From: Bursaphelenchus xylophilus
Lineage: Eukaryota; Nematoda; Chromadorea; Rhabditida; Aphelenchoididae
Assembly: GCA_904066235.2 (NCBI GenBank)
Contig: CAJFCV020000004.1
Location: 310,001-374,000, forward strand
Direction: 5' to 3'
DNA: 64,000 bases
The translations under genes were made by a program, and so were the position numbers. Positions 45,647 to 56,800 of the stretch are shown piece by piece. The notes below the pieces were generated by a model, which saw only the letters and a list, made by a program, of their open reading frames with translations, was not told where the DNA came from and did no database searches. The first letter of the stretch is position 1, and every line of letters begins with the position of its first letter.

Positions 45647-48600
45647 CTACGTACTGTTTTCTTGCGGAGCACCTGGTACATGATTATTTGATGGGATTTC
45701 TGGGATGTTTTCGAATGCTTGAGGTATTTCAGGTGGTTCAGGATGTTCAACATTCCGTTCCACGGGGTTTTCATGTTGGTTTTGCTAAAATCATACAGTA
45801 AAACATCAATTTTCATCTAAAATAAGGTTAAATGATACCTAAATTATATTGTACTTGACAAAACAAGTGTCAAATTTCTGTTTTTTTATTGTTTCAAAGC
45901 ATTTTTAGGTCTCTAATCTCATTTTCTTCGCTTCTTACCTCCTCTTCCTGTCCATTTGCTTCTTGAATCTGTTCTTCCGTCCACTCTTGATATTGTACTT
46001 GGACCTCTTCAGCCCGTTCTTCAAAGCTCTCATTCTCGTCGTAGTACTGTTCTTGTACATATTCCGTGACCACCTCCTCTTCATACTGTTCTTGGACCAC
46101 TTCTTCATGTCCAATCTGATGAACATATTCATCATCTACATCAACATTATCACTGCTGAAGCGTTCATTACAAGCCAGCGAGGAGGTCTGCTGTGTGTCC
46201 ACATAGCTTCTACTGGGCCGTTTATTCACTCCTTGCGAGCTGCTCTCCTCATAAGAGGACGAAAGTTCCTCTTGATATTGTACTTGGCCCTCATATTGGA
46301 GGATTTCGGGCTGATATCGGGGCTCAGTTTCCGTGACGTATCTCAAATGTTCGCCCTTCTCCAGTCTTTCTTTTTCCTGCTGTTCATAGACCACTTTCGG
46401 CTGGATGACCAGCTTTCTCTCCAGTTTTTTCGGGTTGATTTCCAGGACCGTGACTTGCGTTTGATGTTCGCTGGGGCTTCGGGACCTATCACGGCGGATC
46501 TCATACGTCCTTGTCATGTTATTTACATTGTTTCTGCGCACATCCCTCTGCGGTAGTGTCGAAACCGTCCTCGTCACAGTGCCATATCTCAGCTGGGGTC
46601 TGGCGGTGTAGCTCTTTTCGTAGGCGCGGCTTTCTTGGGCCGACTGTGCCGGCTGGCGAACCACAAACCTCGAGGGTTGGGGGATTTGGCGGCTCGAGGA
46701 CGGGTTCATGCTCATCTGATGGGCCGAGGTGGAGGGCTGGAGCGGGGCGTTCGTGTAGGAGGTGCGGACCTGCGGGATTTGGCCCATCTGGCCCACATTG
46801 AAGGGTCGTTGGGGGCTGACTGGCACCCTTGTGTTGGGCTGGATTCGGCGTTGGCCGGGGGGTCGGCCTCGCCTCGGTTTCGTGGGGTCGTGGGGCTTGG
46901 GGGTGGTGGAATTGGCCTTCAAATCGTTGGCGCGTTGATACTCGCGGATCATCCGTTCGACCTGTGCGTCCAGTTGGAGTTGGGTGCAGTCGTCCTGAGG
47001 CTTGCCGTGGCCCGGTTCGCGCCAATTCAGCAGCAATGTGACCGCATCGCCGCGAGTCCGGTAGACCTCGGCCAGACGTCGGTAATGCTCGGTGATCTCA
47101 TCCAGCTGCAAGAGGAGACTCATCCTGTCATTGTCGATGATCGCGTAGGCCGTCTGGAACAAAAACATGAAAAAATTATATTATCCATGACAAATTTTTT
47201 ATAATCCATGAGCAAAAATTGGCTGAAAACTTGTTGAAAGCCTACCTGTTCCCAAAGATAATGCTTGTCGCATTGTTTTCTCTCCGCAAAACACATCCCT
47301 TCCGAGAGGATTGACTCCAAATTGCCAAACATGTCTTTCATCTCCATTGAGCGGCTCTGGCTCCAAACAATCGGATAACCACATACCTAAAAATCAACAT
47401 TACTATCCACAGAACACTCCATTAAGATTCTCAGCTAATAATTCACCAAAAAAGTCCAAAAAATAAAACTTTTAGTAAGCAGGTGTCTAGTGTAATATAA
47501 ATTAATCCTCTCACCTTCATGCTGGACCCAATTTCGTCCTTGTAATGGTCCGAACACATTACTCTGAGACGTTTGCAGAAGGTCTGCGTCGTTTTGTCAA
47601 AGGTCTCGCACAAAATGTTGTTCGGATTATAGGAGAACTTGGACTTGGTCCCAAAAGTTGTCTGCTTCTCCATTCGAACAAAACATTTCTGGATGTGCTT
47701 TGGCAACGAGCGCACTGACACATCCGAGCCGCAAATGAAACAACTGTGAGGCTGAAAGAGGAGGATTTGAAAAAAATCTGGGCAATTTTATATTCCACTA
47801 CCTAGTGCAATATAAAAACAAGGAAATTACTTCTATGGGGTATGGAGTTACAGGTCGAGACATATATCAAAAAAATCGCAAAAGTTCTCTGATTCAGAAG
47901 ATGTAAAAGTTAGCTGCCTAATTTGGTTTCGTAAGGGTGAAAAAACCCTCAGAACTTGTCTCGCAACACCACGCAAATGCCTTTTTGACCAAGTTTTTAC
48001 AAGCTTTGTTTGGAGCTAAAGTAAACCCTGGTATCTTGAAAAACCTTAAAATATCAAATTTGATTAATACTACACCTTAATTAGTAGTTCCAATATAAAA
48101 AAGAGGCATTTGTGTGTTGATGTAGTATGAATCAAATTTGATATTTTAAGGCTTGTCAAGACGCCAGGGTTTACCTTAGCCCCAAAAAAAGCTTTTGAAC
48201 AGGTAAAAACTTGATCAAACAGGCATTTGCGTGGTGTTGCGAGACAAGTTCTGAGGATTTTTCACTCTTACAAAGCAAAATTAGGCAGCTAATTTTTACA
48301 TATTCTGAATTAGAAAAATTTTGCGATTTTTTTGATATATTTCTCGACCAGTAACTCCATACTCCATAGAACTATTTTCCTTGTTTTTATATTGCACTAG
48401 GTAGTGGAATATAAAATTGCCCAGAATTTTTTCAAATCGCAAAAACATACAAAAGAAACTTCATCATCCTCTCTTTCTTGGTTGCTGGATGATGGGACAA
48501 CTACAGTTGAGCCCTGCGAGAGCACCGACAAGTATAAATCGAGATTTTTTGTGTATGAGTCGGCCAACGAAAGGCCGTTCTCAATTTCAGCCTTTTTCTT

Positions 48601-49635
48601 GGTCAACTGCTGAATTTTTATGTCAGCTTCGAGTTCGGAGAGTGGCTTTTCGCCATAGAAGTCGGCCACACGCTGAGGCAAGATTCGACATAGACGTATC
48701 TTGGCCAGCGCCATCCCACACTCTTCGGAGCAATATTTGGAGCTGGGAACGGCGAATTTCACGCAGCCCGGCCCCAGACATTGACGCATTTCGAGTTCTT
48801 CTTGCTTCTCCTAAAATTTGAAATAGTATAAGATAAAAAATCTCACTTTGAGCAACTTCAACGCCAATCTTTGCTCCTTCGTCTTCCATACATGAGGTTT
48901 GTGGGGTTTGTGAGGTTTTCGCTGCTTTACTTGGCCGGTTTGACTTGAAGTATCACTCTGACTCAACGTTCTTTCTTCTTGTTTGATCTCTTGGTTGATG
49001 TCAATGTTTTCGTTCTCCTTCGGTTCCTGCTTTACCTCAATTTTCACTGCATGCTCGGTAAATTTGACTGGGGAACTGTTGCACGAAGAGATTGGTTCTT
49101 CCTTTGGCTCCAGAAATTCATCGCGGGGCTCCATTTCGAAGAGCTGAGAGATGGACTGCTTCTTTTCGCGTCTACTCAGCTTCTTAACTGGGCTTTTCAT
49201 AGGAGATTTTTTGACCTTTAGCACCTATAAAAAATATTTTAGCATATGAGAAAAAGACCGATAGAGATCACCGGAGGTAGATGAAATCAAAAATTTATAT
49301 TAACCGTCAAGTGTAATATAAATTTTGTGCAGAAGTCAAAGATTAAGCTCCACTCACCTTGTTCTTCTTCAGAGGCACCTTCTTCGCCTTGCCCTTCTTC
49401 TCCTTTTTGACTGGCGTCTTGTCTAAACCAAAAAAATCAACAAAAACCAACACAACTTACGATTTCCACGAGATTGGATTGGACTTTCATCCGATTGCAC
49501 GCATATCCGCCGCAGGCACGGCGAAATCTTCTTGTCGCAGTTCGCGCACTTCTCACAGTTGGTGGTTCGAAAACAACCGATGCAGTTCCCACAACGGTTC
49601 TTCTCGATGTCCGGTTCGACTTCCACGCCGTTCAT
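45647..49635 (-). CDS. cfp-1: CXXC finger protein 1 (CFP1/CXXC1) homologue, SET1/COMPASS subunit
   Basis: A nuclear protein that targets the SET1 H3K4 methyltransferase to promoters. Minus-strand exons: 49635-49461, 49422-49358, 49224-48847, 48810-48451, 47751-47515, 47386-47246, 47153-45939, 45784-45647 (stop TAG); phases agree; 902 residues. A reduced CXXC finger has Cys15, 18, 21, 27, 30, 33, 40 and 45. A Lys/Glu-rich linker follows, then the CFP1-specific block CLGPGC, SSKYCSEECGMALAKIRL, ILPQRV, and the Cys-rich C-terminal block (CFICGSDV, PKHIQKCF, TFCKRLRVMCSDHYKDEIGS, VCGYPIV, KQCDKHYLWEQ). The long low-complexity tail is Pro/Arg- then Glu/Gln/Tyr-rich. The family's N-terminal PHD finger was not found. 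If the last intron is retained, translation stops at 45894 (871 residues). Confidence 0.92.
47753..48450. mobile_element. CFP1-like gene intron that is almost wholly one palindrome
   Basis: Arms start at 47764 (GATTTGAAAAAAATCTGGGC) and end at 48439 (GCCCAGAATTTTTTCAAATC), about 11-12 bp from each splice site. Matching inner blocks include CCACTACCTAGTGCAATATA, CAACACCACGCAAATGCC, TAAACCCTGG/CCAGGGTTTA and ATCAAATTTGAT around the axis (about 48,100). It encodes nothing. It could be an intron created or filled by a foldback element. Confidence 0.8.
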
Positions 49636-49637
49636 CG

Positions 49638-50142
49638 CTAAAACAAGGTGCACGAATAAAAAGTGACCACAAAATGAGAAACGAAAGTTGAATGTAGGGC
49701 CGTCAAGCAAAAGGATTCAGTGTTGTTCGACCAAAGCCGAAAATTTTAGCATTTATTTTTCCGAAAAAATTTGGTCCCGCCGCGAAATTCAGGCAAATTT
49801 TTGAAGTGCGGCGGAAATTTGAAGAGGAATATGGATTTTGGCCATTTCTAGCAGCGCAACCTTAGATTAAGGAAGGTTTCTGGCATGATAATAACTAACG
49901 AACAACTAATATTGTTATCTTACACTAATCAAGGATGAACATACCATTTTTTATAAACTTCGTATAAAAATTCGGATCAAGTCGCAGACACCCGGGCGCA
50001 ACTCGCCCTGGACCCGCTTTTTTTATTTTTCTCTGGAAAAAAATCTCCAAGGATAACTGTTTACTGTAATTTACTCTTGGTTTGTCTCGTTTTATGCGTT
50101 AATTTCAACGAATTCTCAGCCTACAACTTGTAATTTATCACT
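49638..50142. promoter_or_regulatory. Bidirectional promoter region between cfp-1 and lsm-7
   Basis: About 505 bp between the divergent start codons. It is non-repetitive and contains GGTCCCGCCGCGAAATTC (49,773) and GCAACTCGCCCTGGACCCGC (49,999). CGTGCACCTTGTTTTAG just before the cfp-1 ATG (minus strand) is a good trans-splice acceptor. No PHD-finger coding sequence was found here. Confidence 0.5.
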
Positions 50143-50705
50143 ATGGCTTCCAAAGTAAGGATAATATAAAATTTCCGGATAATTTCGAAATTTAGGACGA
50201 CCAGCAGCGCAAGAAGAAGGAGTCGATTGTGGAATTGGGCAGATTTGTTGACAAGCGAGTTCGAGTCAAGTTTCAAGGAGGTAGAGAAGGTATGATATTA
50301 TTTTATGTTGTTCTTGGTGTTTAGATCAAAGTCTATGGAATTCGGTAAAAATTTGAAGCATTTTGTGGTGGATAAGCTGTGCCGAGGCTTTTTGATGCCG
50401 CTGCCGAAATTTTGGTTAATGTTTAGCTTTTTTCTATTCACTAACAGGCACATTTTAATTCAGAAACTTATTAGTATCTAAGACAATATCCACTTTCAGC
50501 AACGGGTATTCTCAAAGGCTACGATGCTCTTCTGAATCTGGTGTTGGACGATACCGTCGAATTCCTGCGTGATCCCGAGGATATGCTCCGAATTACCGAC
50601 GAAACTCGCCATCTTGGACTTGTGGTTGCTCGTGGAACGGCCATCACAGTTGTGGCGCCGAATGAGGGTGTCGAGAACATTGAAAACCCCTTCGTTCAGG
50701 AGTAA
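50143..50705 (+). CDS. lsm-7: U6 snRNA-associated Sm-like protein LSm7
   Basis: LSm7 is part of the LSm2-8 ring on U6 snRNA in the nucleus and LSm1-7 in cytoplasmic mRNA decay. Exons: 50143-50154 (MASK), 50196-50289, 50500-50705 (stop TAA); phases agree; 103 residues, the same length as the human protein as I recall it. A Lys-rich N-terminus (QQRKKKESIVELGRFVDKRV) is followed by Sm1 (VRVKFQGGREATGILKGYDA, LLNLVLDD) and Sm2 (RHLGLVVARGTAITVVAP), ending NPFVQE. The start lies in CACTATGGCT. It is divergent from cfp-1 and convergent with the polymerase gene, whose stop codon lies only 163 bp beyond. Identity is secure. Confidence 0.95.
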
Positions 50706-50868
50706 ATACCTCTCTCTTGGTCTCACAGAACTTTTGCTACATAACAAAGCGATTCTAATTAGTAAAATTGATCAATTTATTTTTATGTCATGTGTAATAT
50801 AAAACAAGATGATTAGTATGGAAAAATTCAATAATATTGAAAAGTGAGCATTTTCTTGAGTGAGATAT

Positions 50869-53800
50869 TTACTTTTTACACGTATAGCACTTGGAAGTTA
50901 ACTCGGTAGCGGCGTGGAGACACTTGAATTCGTAGACTTTGCTGAGGGCGAGCAAAGTGCGGATATGTGAAAAATAATCGTCGGATGCGATCGTTGGTTT
51001 GTATTGGAATTTGCATTTTGGGCAGACGATATCCGCACTGTTGGTGGCTTCTCTTTTGCACTTTACGCATTCGAAATCTTGCGCATCGAAGACTCTGTTG
51101 ATCTTGTTTAATCGGGTGATCAGCAGGCCTTCTACCATATTTCTAGCGATTGTTGATGAACATTCCGGGCAATTGAATTGGACTAAAAGCAAAAATAGAT
51201 CATTTCATCACTAAAACTTCATTTTCCGGGAATAAAATCAAAAAATTTCCACAAAAATTATATTATCTTACCTTTGCGGGCCTCCAAAACCTCTTCATCC
51301 TCATTTACAATCGAAACTGAGGTCACGTCGAGGTCGACATTCAGGCAGCAGGTGGGGCAGACAATCTGCTCGAGGATGACTCGATGATGGATTGGTTTGT
51401 AATCCGCTTCGAAGGCGCTTTCATTAATTCCCATGAAATTGAGGGCTCTCGTTCGGATGTCCTCGATCACCTCGAAGAGATCGGGATCTTGGGCGAATAT
51501 CTAAAACACAATATGATACAAGGTTTTTCTACTTTTCGAAGCCTTTTATACTCACTTAGATGTAAAGATCAGATTTCTGGGAAGGTATATTGCGGTGGGT
51601 GTTAATAATAATTTATAGTATATGGAGTATAAAAAATACAACAGAGAGCCGCGGAATTTGACTCTATGACAGGATACAATCAATTTTATATTACTTTAGT
51701 CACTAAAATGCAGTGGGGGACCTGATTCAGTGGCAAAAAACGTGCCATTTTGCATCCGGGAAGTATCAAAAATGTGGCAAAATGCTTCCCTCTCCATGTG
51801 AAAAAACTTCGTTTTGAAATCAGAGTTTTTTTTCACTTCAAGAGGGAGGTATTTTGCCACATTTTTTGATACTTCCTGGATTCAAAAATGGTACGTTTTT
51901 TGCCACTGGATCAGGTCCCCCCACTGCATTTTAGTGACTAAAGTAATATAAAATTGACTGTAACCTGTCATAGAGCCAAACTCCGCGGCTCTGTTCGGTA
52001 TTTTTTATACTCCATAGACTCTGAATTATTATGAACACACACTTTCAAGAAAACATCAATAAAAATCTTGACTGTTTTCAACTTTTTATTACTTTAGTGT
52101 CTAAAATAAGATAAAATTGATCGCAAACCGTCAAAAAAAAAACAAAAATCCAAGATAATTTTTGTTCTAGATTGTGTCTAGAAGTCTTCAGTAACTTTTC
52201 AAATAAACATTTGGAAACAAATATCCACAGTGGCGGGCCTGATCCAGTGGCAAAAACGTATCATTTTGCGTCTGGGAAGTATCAAAAATGTGGCAAAATG
52301 CATCCCTCTCCAAGTGAAAAAACTCCGATTTCAAAATCGCGCCCGCTCTTTTTGTGAGGGAAATTTTAAAAAGTTTTTTTCACTTGGAGAGGGAGGTATT
52401 TTGCCACATTTTTGATACTTCCTGGATGCAAAATGGTACGTTTTTTGCCACTGGATCAAGTCCGCCACTGCAATATACCTTCCCAGAAATGTTACATGGC
52501 ATACATGACGGACCTGATCCATTGACCAAAAACGTACCATTTTGCATCCGGGAAGTATCAAAAATGTGGCAAAATGCATCCCTCTCCAAGTGAAAAACTC
52601 CGATTTCAAAATCGCGCCCGCTCTTTTTGTGAGGGAGCCCTTCAAAACCAAGTTTTTTTCACTTGGAGAGGGAGGTATTTTGCCACATTTTTGATACTTC
52701 TCGGATACAAAATGGTACGTTTTTTGCCACTGGATCAGGTCCGCAACTGTAGATTATTATTTCTTTACAACGCATACAGCATTTCTAGTCCGCGCAATGC
52801 GGAATAGCCCCAATTTTCGGACGAAATAAACTCACTTCCGCCATGGCTTTCACAAACTCCAGTGCAACATTGAACCGAATATCCATGAATTTCAGCATTT
52901 TCCCGACCGCCGAGCTTTCCACCGCTTCATCGTAGAGGTTGAATCGTTCCTTGTGCAGGATTTCCACGGCGCCCATGATCGAGTTTCCAATGATTTTGCC
53001 TTCCTCGTCCTTTCGCGGGTTGTCGCTGAGATGTTGAAGGTAATCGCCGCAAAAAGTGATGAATTCCTGGCGGTCAAACTTCTGGAAAATACATTTAGAC
53101 ATCATGATACGATACTATTGACATTCTAAAGTCAAAAAGACAAAAAATAATCGTCATGTTCAAGCCAAAAGTATCAAAAATTAAATTTTTACCTTCTCCT
53201 TCAATCTTTTCTCTTTAAAAGTCGTTATTTCCACCATATACGACGCCAGCATTCCCTTGAACATGTTCTGAACTTGAGTTGGGAAGGCGTCGACCATTCG
53301 GAATTCACATCTCAGCTTTCGATCCTAAAATTTCAAAATTTCAAAAAAAAAAAAATTAATTTTTGAAAAAAAAAATTTTTGACGAGCAAGTTCTGACATC
53401 TCCCAAACAACTTAAAATTACATTATTGAGACTCCATATCAAGTCAAAAAACAGCTCTTACTTCCAGGAAATCCCAAGATTTTTCCTCCATCTTCCACTT
53501 GGCGCAGTCGACGCGGGCAAAGTTGAAAGGGTCCATCCAAACGGTGCTCTGACTCAGCCGATACGGGATCAAGTTGACTGCGTGGAAGAGGAGCTTCCTG
53601 TCCATGGATTTGCGCAACGACTCGACGAATCCCAGCGCCTCTTCGACGGTTTTGTGCTGGGTTGAAAAGACCAGCCGGTTGAAGGAGCAGTGCAGAACGC
53701 GGCCGCCGTTCTGGTTGATTTCGCAGACCAACAGCAGGCAGAGCTTTTTCATCAGCGTGTAGACCATCTGAGTTAGGGCTGGGTCGTACATCAGGGACTG

Positions 53801-56800
53801 GGAGTCGAAAAGCCATCTGAAATTTGGGGGGATATTGTAGTAGGTCATCGAGTGATGTCGAAAAGCAAATTTCTCAAAATTCACTGGTTCAATTTTGATG
53901 AAACTTGGCACCAATTTAAAACTGAGTTTTCTAAGGCAATTGCAAGGTTCTCAGCTTGCAATTTACAAAAATTATCAAAATTTTTCGGACCAAAACTAAA
54001 ATTTTTTTGAAGAAAAAATTAAGAAAAAAGTAAAAAAAATAATTTTCGGCCATACCTCTGCAATTTATTCGTTGAAAAAATCCACTTTTAGCTAAAAAAT
54101 TTTACGATCCAATTCAAAAAAATAAAAAATTTTTCGTTACAAAAATTGCACAAAAATCAAAATTTTTCAATTTTTTTCGACCAAAAAATCGACCAAATTC
54201 TTCCTAAAAATCTCGCATATTTCTTCAAAAATTTCACTCTGTCTACAATTTATGGCAAGTTTCATCAAAATCTGTGAAAACTACGAAAAAAAATTTGCAC
54301 TGTGCAAAAAAAATTTTCTGCACAGTGGAAAAAAAGTCTGCACAGTGCAAAAAAAAGTTTGCACAGTGCAAAAAAAAGTTTGCACAGTGCAAAAAAAATT
54401 CTGCACAGTGCAAAAAAAAATTCTGCACAGTGCAAAAAAAAAATTCTGCACAGTGCAAAAAAAAAAATCTGCACAGTGCAAAAAAAAGTCTGCACAGTGC
54501 AAAAAAAATTCTGCACAGTGCAAAAAAAAGTCTGCACAATGCAAAAAAAAACTCAAATCAAAAAAAATCAAACCTCTGAAAATTCATGAACAGCTGATCC
54601 GCATATTCGTCTCCCTTTTTCATGGCTTCCAACAGCTTTATACAGAGTGATTTCAGAACGGTTAGTGCTTTTCCGACCGCCGCCGCTTCATTCACCTGGC
54701 TTTCGCTGGGGACGAATTTGTTCTGCACGGACATGCTGATCGAGTCCGTTCCATAATTAATGGCTTCGCTCGAGCCTTCGGCTTCGATGATGGCATTGAT
54801 TTGGCAAATCGAGGCCGCCGCGATGTTGCCCAGCTCCATTTCGACAACGACGAATTCGTTCTGAAATTTTTTTTGGGATTTTTTTGAAGGCTATTACTGA
54901 TGGTGGGAATAATTCAGAATAAAAATCGAAAAAAAAAACTCAAAATAAAAAAAAATTTTTTTTCAAAAAAAAATAAAAATCAAAAAATTTTTTTTCCAAA
55001 AATAATCCAAAAAAAATTCAAAATCAAAAAAAAAATTTAAGAGCGAAGGAATAAGAGCGAAAAAAATCTTCTGAAAAAAATGCTTCAGCCTCTTTCTTTT
55101 TTTGTCGGAAGAGTCTCGAGCAGATTCTCACCACTTGGGAAAGCGTCTGCCATCACACTCTTTCTTCTCTTCTGGAGGAAGCGTCTGCGGGCAGGCTCTT
55201 CCGACGTTTATAGGCCCCGCCCCCTCGATTTTGAGCTGGCGGTTTTCTTGCGGAAAACGGTTGTTTTGGGTGAAAATTTTTGCCTTTTCATTATTCCGGT
55301 GATTTGGGTGTGTTTTTATTTGTTTTATAATTGTGATACGCTTAGCCTTAACATGGCTGTCATTTCAAGATTCAATTGAAAATCAAATACATTCCTGGTT
55401 AACACAATGGTTAAGAAAATCAAGAAAAAACAAGTTTCACAGATATATTTATGTGCACCACAAGAAACATCGAGTTACATTTAGATGTAGAGGGCCGTGG
55501 CGGATTCTGCCCATGGGCGTTCGTGTCCATGTTCACAGTCTCCCTTTCTTCCTCATTGTTACTGAGGTTGGCAGTTGCAATTTTAAGATACTGAGGCTGA
55601 ATTTGGAAAAATTAGCAGCTTTTTAACAATTTTATACCTAAAATAATATCAAAACTAATCAAAACAACTCTATCGGTCCTACTTATTATTGGCGCACCTG
55701 CAAACCACGTGCCACTCACTAAACTGCACATTTCGCAACAAATTCACCTTATTTTAGACAAAGATACCTAAAAATTTCAAGAAATCTCGGTTTTGACGTA
55801 GGCCTGCTAAAAATTTCAATAATATCAACTAAATTACTATTTATACTTTCTTTCTCCGCCTCCTAAGCACTTCATCACTCACGAAAACAGCGCAAACTCA
55901 AAAAATAATATTACTTTAGCCCAATCCGTTGAAAACTAAAAAAACTTCAAAAATCCCAATCTTCTCCCTCAAAACTCTCTAAAACTGTTACTTACTTCCC
56001 ATTCAACAAGTCGTGGATATCCCTGTCCTTGCTGGATTCAGCTTCATCAACTGCCACGGGGATCTTATCCGTGGAGACCAAATTCTATATTGTTTTATAC
56101 CTAAAATGTTTAAAAAAAAAGTTCTAACTTACAAAGTCGTCCGAATTTATCGCTGTAGCGATCACATACTGTTGATGTCGAACATCAATTGGGCCTGAAA
56201 AGTTAAAACAAGTTCAGATATGGTGTCCGCAGTTGGCCGGGTAGGAAAAATTAGACCTGAAATTACTCAAATATGCTAACAAAATGAGGCAACTTACATT
56301 TCGCCGCGTCGGTCCGCCCTTCCTCGTCGAAATTCCCTATCATTCATCGATGGGCTAAGGTTCACCTCCATCTATTGTTGTCGGCCACTTTTGTTCGGTC
56401 AAAACGACTGAAAATTGTTCGGGCGCAAGCTGCGGAACCTTTTTCGCTTTTGCCAGAGAAATGAAGTTTTACCAACAACTTTGATGCCAAAAAAGGACGA
56501 CCAAGATTGATATGCGATTGATGAAGGCCTCCAAACACCGCCCATAAGATGTTGAACTGGATCTACTGCAAATCATGGACTTATATTCGGCCTCCTATGG
56601 TGGACTCGGAAAGGTACGTAGATGTTAAATTGTTGATAGTGTGGGTAAATTTTAGCCGAAATATCTCCGCGTCATGTGCAGCGAGATGTTTCAATAGTTC
56701 TGGACGACAAGCATAATACTGATGCGACTTATGAAGTAAATGAAGACCTCTTCATTGGCTTGCAAGATGGTAAGTTCTTTTCTTCTGTTTTGCGTTCTTG

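Noticed and set aside
46519..47204. Pro/Arg- and Gly-rich open frames on both strands (168 and 189 residues)
   Set aside because: They are alternative frames of the large last-but-one exon of the CFP1-like gene, which is fixed by phase and downstream splicing.
54243..54650. CRISPR-like or protein-coding array
   Set aside because: Units are about 20 bp and near-identical with A-runs, without unique spacers; it is a simple satellite in an intron of a eukaryotic gene.
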